Source: JBCCMA01 sp045107005 (GTDB lineage: Bacteria > Pseudomonadota > Gammaproteobacteria > Steroidobacterales > JBCCMA01). Taken from it: a stretch of DNA of 64,000 nucleotides. The stretch covers positions 1 through 64,000 of the forward strand of contig JBGCFP010000003.1 of NCBI GenBank assembly GCA_045107005.1, in the 5' to 3' direction. Below are positions 50,830 to 58,359 of this stretch, in pieces (position 1 is the first letter of the stretch; the number at the start of each line of letters is the position of its first letter). The notes under the pieces were generated by a model, which saw only the letters and a list, made by a program, of their open reading frames with translations, had not been told where the DNA came from and ran no database searches. Made by a program: the position numbers and the translations under genes.

Positions 50830-51735
50830 ATGGCACAGGTCCAAATCATTGACGTGGCGCCGCGCGATGGCTTGCAAAGCGAGCACCACGTGCTGCCAAC
50901 GGCCACCAAAGTGGAGCTGATTCGGCGGTTGGCCGCGGCAGGGGTGCGGTCGGTCGAAGCGACGAGTTTCGTTAACCCGCGCAAAGTGCCGCAAATGGCG
51001 GACGCGGTCGAAGTCATCGCCGGGGTTAAAGCCGCGGCGATTGATGTGCAGCAGATCGGTCTGGCGTTGAACGTCCGCGGCTGTGAGCGGGCCATTGAGG
51101 CGGGCGTCGATGAGGTGGGTTTTGTGTTGGTGTCCACCGATACGTTCAGCCAGCGCAACCAGGGCGCGCCGGTCAGCCAGTCGATCGATGTTTGGTATGA
51201 GATTCACGCGCTGTGCCGCGCCGCGAACGTGCGCTGCAACGTTTTGATTGCTTCGGCGTTCGGCTGCCCGTTCGAAGGAGAAGTCAGTGCCGATCACGTG
51301 CTGGGGCTGGCCGACAAACTGTTGGCGTGTGCGCCCGACACGTTCGGTGTTGCCGACAGCATCGGCGTGGGCGTACCCGTTCAAATGAAGGCGGTGATTG
51401 CACCGCTTGCGAAGACTTTGGGTGATATCCCGCTGCGTTGCCATCTGCACGACACGCGCAACACCGGGATTGCCAACGCATTGACGGCCATCGATCATGG
51501 TGCGACGCAAATTGATGCCAGCACCGGCGGTATTGGCGGTTGTCCGTTTGCGCCCGCCGCCACTGGCAATATTGCCACCGAAGATTTGCTTTACGCGCTG
51601 GAGCGCAGCGGCATTGACGGCGCCGTGGATCTCGAAAAAACCATTGATACCGCCAGCTGGCTCGCCGAACAACTCGGCCACGACGTGCCAAGCTCGCTGC
51701 TGCGTGCCGGCGGATTTCCAAAGAAAGTGGCCTGA
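50830..51735 (+). CDS. Hydroxymethylglutaryl-CoA lyase family protein
   Basis: TIM-barrel lyase of 301 residues cleaving HMG-CoA (or a similar branched 3-hydroxyacyl-CoA) to acetyl-CoA and a keto acid such as acetoacetate. Catalytic and metal residues: Arg and Asp in IIDVAPRDGLQSE, the two histidines in RCHLHDTRNTGIANAL, and Cys238 in TGGIGGCPFAPAATGNIATE, which matches the HMGL signature. AAGGA precedes the ATG. It is operonic with the GntR regulator (TGATG overlap) and divergent from a CoA-transferase. Citramalyl- or other acyl-CoA substrates remain possible. Confidence 0.9.
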   Translation: MAQVQIIDVAPRDGLQSEHHVLPTATKVELIRRLAAAGVRSVEATSFVNPRKVPQMADAVEVIAGVKAAAIDVQQIGLALNVRGCERAIEAGVDEVGFVLVSTDTFSQRNQGAPVSQSIDVWYEIHALCRAANVRCNVLIASAFGCPFEGEVSADHVLGLADKLLACAPDTFGVADSIGVGVPVQMKAVIAPLAKTLGDIPLRCHLHDTRNTGIANALTAIDHGATQIDASTGGIGGCPFAPAATGNIATEDLLYALERSGIDGAVDLEKTIDTASWLAEQLGHDVPSSLLRAGGFPKKVA

Positions 51736-52391
51736 TGCGCGCCGCTCGCAAAGCCTACGAGGCCGTGCGTCATGAGATCATTGAAGGACGCTTTGCGCCC
51801 GGCGATCGGATCACCGAATCGGAAATTGCCAAAAGCGCCAGCGTCAGCCGCACGCCGGTTCGCGAAGCGCTGCATCGACTCGAAGCCGAGGGCTTGATTC
51901 GATTCGTACCTAACCAAGGTGCCTACGTGAGCAGTTTCGGCCTGGAGGAGGCTGAGGAGATTTTTGAACTGCGGGCCATGCTTGAAGCGTACTCCGTCCG
52001 ACTCTGCGTCGACCGCGCCACGCCCGCTGAGATTGCCACGATGCGCGAACTGGCCGAAGCGCAGCTCGCCGAATCCGAAAAGAGCAAGTCGGGTTATTTG
52101 CAACGCGTCGCGGACTTGAACGGGCAGTTCCACAACGCGCTGCTTGACGCCTGTCGCAGCGATCCGTTGCGCGCGACCTTGGGCGCCCTGACCAATGCGC
52201 CGCTGGTCTTTCAGACGTTTCGCGATTATTCGAAAAGCAATTTGGTGCGCAGCGCACAGCATCATCTGGAAGTGGTTCAAGCCATCGAAGCGGGCAACGC
52301 GCCGTGGGCCTCCGCCGTGATGCGCGCGCATATTCTGGCCGCGCGCTCCGTGTTTCGCGACGTGCACGGCGCGCGCATGGCGGCAGAATAG
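51735..52391 (+). CDS. GntR-family regulator with FCD domain
   Basis: Ligand-responsive repressor of 218 residues. The winged helix is EIAKSASVSRTPVREALHRL and EAEGLIRFVPNQGAYV. The C-terminal FCD domain keeps the metal/ligand residues: Asp and His in DLNGQFHNALLD, His in AQHHLEVVQAIE and His in MRAHILAARS. Members of this subfamily bind short palindromes of the TNGTNNNACNA type. TTGTATACAA fits, and two copies lie directly upstream of this operon. The inducer is probably the acid or CoA ester handled by the neighbouring enzymes. Confidence 0.9.
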   Translation: MRAARKAYEAVRHEIIEGRFAPGDRITESEIAKSASVSRTPVREALHRLEAEGLIRFVPNQGAYVSSFGLEEAEEIFELRAMLEAYSVRLCVDRATPAEIATMRELAEAQLAESEKSKSGYLQRVADLNGQFHNALLDACRSDPLRATLGALTNAPLVFQTFRDYSKSNLVRSAQHHLEVVQAIEAGNAPWASAVMRAHILAARSVFRDVHGARMAAE

Positions 52392-52465
52392 CCCGCGCCA
52401 TATCGGCTTTGAAAAATCCCCCCGGATCAGCGTTAAATAGAGATCTATTGACGAGGGGGAAGAAC

Positions 52466-53689
52466 ATGCAACGAATGGGATTGAAAATCGGGCTGGCCGT
52501 GGTGGCGAGCGGGTTGTTTGGTAGCGCAGCGTATGCGGTAGACAGCGACGGAGACGGCGTCGATGACAGCGTCGATAACTGCTCGCAGCAGGCAAATGCT
52601 GACCAGCGCGATTCCAACGGCGACGGCTTTGGCAACGTTTGCGACACCGACTTGAACAACGATCTGATCGTCAACGTCGTTGACCTCGGGATTTTTCGGT
52701 CCGTGTTTTTCTCGGGCGACGCCGATGCGGATGCGAACGGCGACGGCACGGTCAACGTTGTGGATCTGGGCGTACTGCGCAGCCAGTTTTTCTCGGCGCC
52801 TGGTCCGGGTGCTGTACCCCCCGCCGGCTTTGGCCAGCGACCGGCGTCGGTGGATTTCGATTTTGACAACAACGGCTTGGTCGATGCGCAATCGGTTATC
52901 ACTTACGATGATGATGGCAACGTAACGTCGCAGACCTACACGATCACCGGCGACGGCACACCGGACTTGTTCAACCCTGTATCCGATGCGAATTTCCAGG
53001 CCGATTACACTTGGGAAGACGGCCTGTTGACGCTGGTTGAACAAGACAACATTACCGATGGCAACGATTTCGTTTCGGCCATCAGCTATGTCGACGGTGT
53101 GATGACCTCAACCGTAGAAAGCGTGTTTGACGCGATGGGCGGTTTGGTGGCGCAAGTCAACATTGACTATGACTACCTGGACGATCTGCGAGTACGAGAC
53201 ACCTGGACGTTCGGGCCCGATAATTTGCCACTGCTGATTATTGATCACGTCTACGATGGCAATGGATTGATCGCGACGTCATCGTGGGTGAATCAGCTGA
53301 CACCGGGTGGTCAGGAGTTTGATTTCACTTGGAACACGGATGGCAAACTCACGCAGCGTCGCACCGACGCGGATGCCGATGGCGTGTTTGAAGAAGTGAT
53401 CGATATCGAGCACGCTGGTGGCGTGTCGACCATGCGTACGGTTACGGGCTCTCTGAGCTTCACGCCCGCGGACTACACGGAGACACCTGCTTATGACACG
53501 GATGGGCGCATTCTGCGCATTGACTATGACGCCAACATCGACGGATCGATTGATGCGGTCGGGACACCGGTGTGGGAAGAAGGGCCGTGTCAGCCGTTTT
53601 TTCTGCCTACGCTTAATCCCACCAACGAGTCGGGTTTTGACGGGGATCCCGATTCCGGTGTCGGTGACGTTCTGTTCTGCGGGCCGTAA
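52466..53689 (+). CDS. Secreted protein with N-terminal TSP3/dockerin-like module and YD-like repeats
   Basis: A 407-residue exported protein; GAGGGGGA precedes the ATG. Signal peptide to about residue 24 (GLAVVASGLFGSAAYA). The shared module comes first (residues 26-115; DSDGDGVDDSVDNC, two loops, SAPGPGA). The remainder has repeated strands with Asp-rich turns (VITYDDDGNVTSQTYTITGD, ADYTWEDGLLTLVEQDN, FDFTWNTDGKLTQRRTDADA), resembling YD/RHS-like or MORN-like strand repeats. I do not assign a family. The C-terminus has two cysteines (EGPCQPFFLP, VLFCGP). Confidence 0.82.
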   Translation: MQRMGLKIGLAVVASGLFGSAAYAVDSDGDGVDDSVDNCSQQANADQRDSNGDGFGNVCDTDLNNDLIVNVVDLGIFRSVFFSGDADADANGDGTVNVVDLGVLRSQFFSAPGPGAVPPAGFGQRPASVDFDFDNNGLVDAQSVITYDDDGNVTSQTYTITGDGTPDLFNPVSDANFQADYTWEDGLLTLVEQDNITDGNDFVSAISYVDGVMTSTVESVFDAMGGLVAQVNIDYDYLDDLRVRDTWTFGPDNLPLLIIDHVYDGNGLIATSSWVNQLTPGGQEFDFTWNTDGKLTQRRTDADADGVFEEVIDIEHAGGVSTMRTVTGSLSFTPADYTETPAYDTDGRILRIDYDANIDGSIDAVGTPVWEEGPCQPFFLPTLNPTNESGFDGDPDSGVGDVLFCGP

Positions 53690-53724
53690 GCGGCGACTGC
53701 CGATTGCGTGACTAATCCGCGCAC

Positions 53725-53756
53725 AAAAAAGCCGCCTCGTCAGAGGCGGCCTTTGT
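53725..53756. terminator. Bidirectional intrinsic terminator
   Basis: Stem GCCGCCTC / GAGGCGGC with loop GTCA, flanked by six A residues on the left and CTTTGTT on the right. It serves the plus-strand secreted-protein gene and the minus-strand Gly/Ala-rich gene, which converge here. Confidence 0.9.
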
Positions 53757-53785
53757 TCACTGGGTGTGCGAGCTTCTTTGCGATC

Positions 53786-54319
53786 TTATGCCGCTAAAAA
53801 GTTCGCCAGGTCGCGCTCAACCCCGCTGAAGGCTGCGGGATTTCCGATGGCCTCGGAAACGCCGAGGCCGTCTAACACTTCGCTGACATTGGAGAGCGCG
53901 CCAAGCTTGTCGCCAACGGCCAGATTTCCGGCCGCTTGCATCGCATCGATGGCCGTCTGGCTCAGACCGAACTGAGTGCCGATTTCCTGCACGGCTTCGT
54001 CAACGACATCGCCGAGCGTGGAATTCGCCAAACCGCCGAACGCTGCGCCCAAAGGTCCGCCGAAGGCCGCGCCAATCGCTACGCCGATGGCCGCTTCAAC
54101 CGCGGCGGATACCGCATCGCCGATGGCCTCGCCGAGCGCTTCGTTGCCCGTCACTGCGCCGACGGCTGCGCCAATGGCGTCGCCGATGGCGTCTGCGACA
54201 TCACTGACTGCGTCACTGACCGCGTCCGCTACGTCACCGATTCCACCTACCCCGGAGGAATCGCCGACGCCTCCGACACCACTTCCCGAGTCGCCACCTA
54301 CGCCGCCTGCACCGTCCAT
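53786..54319 (-). CDS. Gly/Ala/Asp-rich small protein of unknown function
   Basis: A 177-residue protein of strongly biased composition. GGGGAG precedes the ATG. The first 30 residues are Gly/Asp/Ser (GGDSGSGVGGVGDSSGVG). Then come heptad-like Ala/Asp/Val repeats (DAVSDAVSDVADAIGDAIG), a glycine-zipper-like membrane-active stretch (AIGVAIGAAFGGPLGAAFGG), and an acidic helical C-terminus (LSNVSEVLDGLGVSEAIGNP). No classical signal peptide and no family recognised. Composition resembles small glycine-zipper or colicin-like secreted proteins and type I secretion substrates, but this is only resemblance. Confidence 0.65.
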   Translation of the reverse strand: MDGAGGVGGDSGSGVGGVGDSSGVGGIGDVADAVSDAVSDVADAIGDAIGAAVGAVTGNEALGEAIGDAVSAAVEAAIGVAIGAAFGGPLGAAFGGLANSTLGDVVDEAVQEIGTQFGLSQTAIDAMQAAGNLAVGDKLGALSNVSEVLDGLGVSEAIGNPAAFSGVERDLANFLAA

Positions 54320-54391
54320 TGTTATCTCCCCAAACGTGATTCAGAGACTAAAAATAGACCGTCGCTGGTGTCGACGTTACTGGGGCAAACC

Positions 54392-56146
54392 CTATGCGTT
54401 GCCGCGAAGCTCGGCGAGGTTTTTGTCCACCGCTTCGAGAAACCCGTGCATATCGACAATGGTTTCGTTGTCCGGATCGGTGGTCTTGCCTTTGAGGTCG
54501 CCGGTGACAATGCCTTGTTCGACGGTATGGATTAAGGCCTTTTTCAGTGCGAGGGAGTAGTCGAGTAAAGCGTCGTTGTCTTCGCGCTTGCTCAACGCCT
54601 GCAGAGCATTGGCCAACGCATAGAGCAAGGCCGACGAATTGAACAGCGCCGTCTTGCCGTCGCTTTCCTGATACATCAGATATAAATCGTGCGCCGTGCC
54701 GTGTGGCGCTTCGTACAACATGGTGCCGTCTTTACTCTCAATGATTGAGCTGGCGGTGGCGAGGCTGCCACCGAGCGCAGCGGAGATGTCCGAGAAAATA
54801 TCGCCGTCGAGGTTTTGCGCAGGATAGAGTGCGTTGCGCGGCGGATCGGTGATCATCTTTGTTAGCTGTAGCGACGGGCGCATGATCATGAACGAGGGCG
54901 GCGCTGTGTTGTTTGCCGCCAATTCCTGGCGGACTTCATTGATGACGGTACTGAACACGTCGTCATAGTCCATGTATTCGCGCTTGAGTCCGAAATACAC
55001 TTCCTTATGCTTGTGCGAGGCATCGCGGAAAACCTGACTTACCCAGTCCTTGATTGCCGCGCGGTCGTTGGACATCAGCAGAATCGGGTCGCCTTCTTCG
55101 ACCAGGCGCGCGTGCTTTTCCTTGCCGTCGACAATCACTTTCAAGATGCCCGCTTCGGCGGCAGGCGCGTTAAAACTGCCGTACTGGTCGCCGCCGCCGG
55201 CGCTCATGCGCGAAATAGAGACGTGCGCCTCGCGGCTGGGAATGCCGTATTTTTTCAGGTTGGTAACAAGCTTGAGAAGTTTGCGACCCGACGTGTTATC
55301 GGGCACACCCCACAGAGCGCGCTCGGGCGGGTTGGCGACGATGCGGGCGGCCTGTGCATCAATGAGCTCGTAGTGATACTCCAGGCCCAGCGCGGCGAGC
55401 TTTTTCTGGTAGTCGCGTTCGTAGATGTCTTCGATGGCCTCGCGCATCACGCCGTCGTAACCCGGAATGACGGTGTCCTTAAGGCCCAGATAGACGTGAC
55501 GTTTTTCTTCCAGCGCGCGTTTGAAAAACCGGTGCGCCCAGGCTTTCACGTTCTCGATATTGTTGGTGGCCAGTAGCCACGGGTCGCCGCGTTGAATGAA
55601 GCGACGATGCAGTTCGATTGGGTCGCCGCTGGCACCAATGAAAATCAGTTTGACGACACCGGTGGATTTCGACAGTTCATTGTGACTGTCCTTGATCCCA
55701 CCATCGTCCATGGTGACAACTTCGATGTCGCGACCAACCCAGCCCGGCTTGCGCACTTCGAGATTGCGAAACTGGATGTCTTCACGGGTGATGTTGCCGC
55801 CTATGCCCTTGCGGATGGCGCCGTTAGGAGACTTGGTGGCCAGCTTGTGCAGGTCAGCTTCCTGGATAGTCGGATTGGCGGCCAGCAGCTCGTCGAGCTG
55901 ATCGCGGTTGACCGTCATGCCCGCATTTTTGACCCCAACGCCGTGCACCTTGAGCGCTTCGATCGCGTCGACGACGGCTTGACCGTTGGTCAGCAGCCGG
56001 TTTTCGGCAGACAGATCAATGTCAATCAGCTCAATGTCCAAACGTTTTTCGACGAAGGTTTTCAGGATCAGCTCAAAAGCGACTTGGGCCATCTCGTCTC
56101 CGTGCAGGACAACGAGCGGGTTCGCGACGGTGATTTTCTCAGGCAT
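54392..56146 (-). CDS. Isocitrate dehydrogenase with internal duplication, probably NAD-dependent
   Basis: A 584-residue relative of the eukaryotic-type (about 410 residues) isocitrate dehydrogenase. Isocitrate-binding KSPNGAIR gives Ser106, Asn108, Arg112; Arg121 lies in NITRED. A region of about 104 residues occurs twice (187-290 and 352-455). Copy 1 keeps Lys223 (GLKDTVIPGYDG) and metal-ligand Asp263 (YELIDAQAA). Copy 2 is preceded by Arg313 (SISRMSAGGGDQY) and keeps Asp449 and Asp453 (NLDGDIFSDIS). The coenzyme loop reads APHGTAHDLY, so the NADP-binding Arg-His pair is replaced by Asp487-Leu488. AAAGGAAAG precedes the ATG. It may belong to the NAD-dependent 'type IV' group reported from marine bacteria and algae. 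Confidence 0.85.
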   Translation of the reverse strand: MPEKITVANPLVVLHGDEMAQVAFELILKTFVEKRLDIELIDIDLSAENRLLTNGQAVVDAIEALKVHGVGVKNAGMTVNRDQLDELLAANPTIQEADLHKLATKSPNGAIRKGIGGNITREDIQFRNLEVRKPGWVGRDIEVVTMDDGGIKDSHNELSKSTGVVKLIFIGASGDPIELHRRFIQRGDPWLLATNNIENVKAWAHRFFKRALEEKRHVYLGLKDTVIPGYDGVMREAIEDIYERDYQKKLAALGLEYHYELIDAQAARIVANPPERALWGVPDNTSGRKLLKLVTNLKKYGIPSREAHVSISRMSAGGGDQYGSFNAPAAEAGILKVIVDGKEKHARLVEEGDPILLMSNDRAAIKDWVSQVFRDASHKHKEVYFGLKREYMDYDDVFSTVINEVRQELAANNTAPPSFMIMRPSLQLTKMITDPPRNALYPAQNLDGDIFSDISAALGGSLATASSIIESKDGTMLYEAPHGTAHDLYLMYQESDGKTALFNSSALLYALANALQALSKREDNDALLDYSLALKKALIHTVEQGIVTGDLKGKTTDPDNETIVDMHGFLEAVDKNLAELRGNA

Positions 56147-56271
56147 GGTCTTTCCTTTGGGGTCAGGCGGCGCGTGCGCGCGTCTCGGCTCGTATTGTGC
56201 CAGAACACGCCGTGTTGCGGGCCGTGTCGCCCGTGTAAAATGGTCAGATCGTCACAAACCGCTGAGACAAC

Positions 56272-56598
56272 ATGAGCAAGAATTCGCGCCTGGTCTATTC
56301 GACCGATTCGGGCCGCATCAAGTCAGCCGCGGCCGCCGCCGACATGCCGCCGACGGGCGACGGGATTGTCCGGATCCGCCGGGAGACCAAAGGGCGCGGC
56401 GGTAAAGGGGTCAGTGTGATCACCGGCCTTGGTCTGCCTGCCGCAAAGCTCAAGCCGCTGGCCAAGGCGCTCAAGCAGCGCTGCGGGGTCGGCGGTGCCG
56501 TGAAAAAGTGGGATATCGAGATCCAGGGCGACCAGCGCGAGGTGCTGCAAGCCGAGCTCGAGAAACGCGGGTTTACCGTGAAGCTGGCCGGGGGTTAG
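56272..56598 (+). CDS. yciH: SUI1/eIF1-family translation factor YciH
   Basis: A 108-residue protein of the eIF1 (SUI1) fold, in bacteria thought to influence start-site fidelity or stress translation. The core is VRIRRETKGRGGKGVSVITG, then LKPLAKALKQRCGVGGAVKK, EIQGDQREVLQAELEKRGF and VKLAGG, closely following the YciH pattern. It is divergent from the isocitrate dehydrogenase gene and starts a plus-strand run with DUF3820 and CBM9-like genes. Confidence 0.92.
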   Translation: MSKNSRLVYSTDSGRIKSAAAAADMPPTGDGIVRIRRETKGRGGKGVSVITGLGLPAAKLKPLAKALKQRCGVGGAVKKWDIEIQGDQREVLQAELEKRGFTVKLAGG

Positions 56599-56601
56599 TT
56601 C

Positions 56602-56847
56602 GTGCAGGCCGAGCAGCCGTTCCCGCCTGAATACCTGAAATTGCTGGTCACCACGGCCATGCCGTTTGGCAAGTACACAGGGCGGCCCATCGCGAATCTG
56701 CCTGAACCTTACCTCGTTTGGTTCAAGGGCCAGGGGTTTCCGGCTGGTCGGCTGGGTCAACTGATGGCTTTGATGCTTGAAATCAAATTGAACGGTTTGG
56801 AACCCATCCTCGAACCGCTGCGTCCAGACAGCGCGTCGTCGCGTTGA
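56602..56847 (+). CDS. DUF3820 family protein
   Basis: An 81-residue protein with the conserved core MPFGKYTGRPIANLPEPYLV, WFKGQGFPAGRLGQLMALML and EIKLNGLEPILEPLR, which covers nearly its whole length as in the family. The start is a GTG four bases after the yciH stop. Family function is not established. Overlap with the next frame is four bases (TTGA), so translation is coupled. Confidence 0.85.
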   Translation: MQAEQPFPPEYLKLLVTTAMPFGKYTGRPIANLPEPYLVWFKGQGFPAGRLGQLMALMLEIKLNGLEPILEPLRPDSASSR

Positions 56848-57521
56848 CCGAGCGTCGCCGCTACGACTGCCGGCGCACCGTTGGCGCTACCCTGGCGGGC
56901 GGCACGCTGGAACCAGGCGCGTGGGCGGATATTGCGTGGACCGCGGACTTCGTGGATATCGAGACGGGCTGCGATGCGCCCGCGGCGCGCCGTGCTCGCG
57001 CCAAGCTGGCGTGGAATGACAGCGGGCTGTTCGTGCTCGCACACCTGGTGGACACTGACGTGAGCGCGAAAGTCACGAAGGGCGGTCCCGAGATACTGCG
57101 CGACAACACGTTCGAGTTATTGCTCGACCCGGACTGCGACGGGCTGAACTACTACGAAGTGCAGATCAACGCGTTGGGAGCGTGCTGGGAACTGGCGTTG
57201 CCAAAACCCTACTCAGCGGGTGGTGTTGCGGATCCGGGCGGTCGCGTTGCCGGTATGGCGCGCGCGGTGACCGTGTACGGAATGCTGAATGATTCGTCCC
57301 GAGTTGATGACGGTTGGGAGGTGTCGCTGGCGTTACCGTGGTCTGGTCTGATTCCCTTTCATCGCCTGCGCCAATGCCCACCCACGCGAGGTGACGCCTG
57401 GCGTATCAATATGGCGCGCTTGCAGTGGTCTGTTGAGGGCAAGGAGTACTGGGTTTGGAGCGTCCAGGGAGAGCTAAATCTGCACGCGCCCGCACAGTGG
57501 GGGGATCTGGTGTTTGGCTAG
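56844..57521 (+). CDS. CBM9-like (carbohydrate-binding family 9 fold) protein
   Basis: A 225-residue protein starting at a TTG that overlaps the DUF3820 stop. It follows the DOMON/CBM9-like pattern of stand-alone bacterial proteins: WADIAWTADFVDIETG, RAKLAWNDSGLFVLAHLVD, RDNTFELLLDPDCDGLNYYE, WEVSLALPWSGLIPF, WRINMARLQWSV and PAQWGDLVFG at the end. No signal peptide with this start, so it would be cytoplasmic; sugar binding is not demonstrated for such proteins. Confidence 0.8.
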   Translation: MTERRRYDCRRTVGATLAGGTLEPGAWADIAWTADFVDIETGCDAPAARRARAKLAWNDSGLFVLAHLVDTDVSAKVTKGGPEILRDNTFELLLDPDCDGLNYYEVQINALGACWELALPKPYSAGGVADPGGRVAGMARAVTVYGMLNDSSRVDDGWEVSLALPWSGLIPFHRLRQCPPTRGDAWRINMARLQWSVEGKEYWVWSVQGELNLHAPAQWGDLVFG

Positions 57522-57584
57522 AACCGGTGCCGAAGCCGGTTAGCCGTCAAGCGGCAGTGGTATTGCCAGCGTTGACGCAATATT

Positions 57585-58304
57585 TCAGGTCATGGCCGAG
57601 ATTTGGTTGGCGGGAGAATCGGACGTTGGGCCGAGCATCGCGGCGTAGCTGGTCATGCCCTCATGAGCGGCCGCCGAGTGGGCGCCGCCGCACGCCGGAC
57701 AACCCGATTTCGCGGACTCGGGACTCTGATCTTGATCGATTTCGGACGGTTTCTGGTCGCTCTCGCCAAGCCCGCCCGGGCTCGAGCTCAACGCATTTTC
57801 CTCGCTGTCTGCACTGGCGAGTTCCGCCGCGGCTTCGCTGGCCATTTGGGCAGCCTGTGCTGCGACGGCGCGGTCCTGGGCGGAGGGATTATTGGGCGCG
57901 AGTGCGGCCCGGCGAATAATCTGGGCTTTGCGCAGCGTTGCGGCCGGATCGCCTTTGACTTGGGACGTGTCGATCTGCACTTCGCCGCCGATCGCGTAAA
58001 GACGCTGGTCCGGACCGCGTTCATAGGTGTAGGTCGCACCACCTTGCGCGAGCGAACCGGCAGCGGCCAGATGCGCTTGTTCGTGAGCGCGGACTTCACG
58101 ATCGCGTTCCTTGAGCTCGCGCAGGCGCTTCTGGTCGGCCTCGCTCAGTGTGGCTTCCGGCGTTGTCGTATCGTCGCCAGGTTGTGCCTGCGCCTCCTCC
58201 GGGGGCTCCTGGCGCACCGGTGGTGCGACTGAGCGGAAGGCTGTGCTGGCGGTGTGAACGTGACCAATCAAAGGGTGTACCGGCGTAATTTGATTTCCGA
58301 ACAA
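57585..58304 (-). CDS. Putative metalloprotease of the CJM1_0395/SprA-related family
   Basis: A 239-residue protein. A disordered N-terminus rich in Pro/Glu/Gln leads into a helix LRELKERDREVRAHEQAHLA with the zinc motif HEQAH (residues 74-78). Then follow GGATYTYERGPDQRLYAIGG and EVQIDTSQVKGDPAATLRKA, the family core. The C-terminus is low-complexity, with CPACGG near residue 200. The start is a TTG with a weak ribosome site and may be misplaced. Family activity is predicted, not shown. Stands alone between two operons. Confidence 0.78.
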   Translation of the reverse strand: MFGNQITPVHPLIGHVHTASTAFRSVAPPVRQEPPEEAQAQPGDDTTTPEATLSEADQKRLRELKERDREVRAHEQAHLAAAGSLAQGGATYTYERGPDQRLYAIGGEVQIDTSQVKGDPAATLRKAQIIRRAALAPNNPSAQDRAVAAQAAQMASEAAAELASADSEENALSSSPGGLGESDQKPSEIDQDQSPESAKSGCPACGGAHSAAAHEGMTSYAAMLGPTSDSPANQISAMT

Positions 58305-58359
58305 CCGGTAGCGACGAAAGCGGCGAAACCTTTAGCCCCTTTGCGGCTCAAGTTTCATA

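Noticed and set aside
54392..56146. Isocitrate dehydrogenase considered as the classical monomeric type
   Set aside because: Monomeric enzymes are about 740 residues with different N-terminal motifs; this one follows the eukaryotic-type core (SPNGAIR, DGDIFSD).
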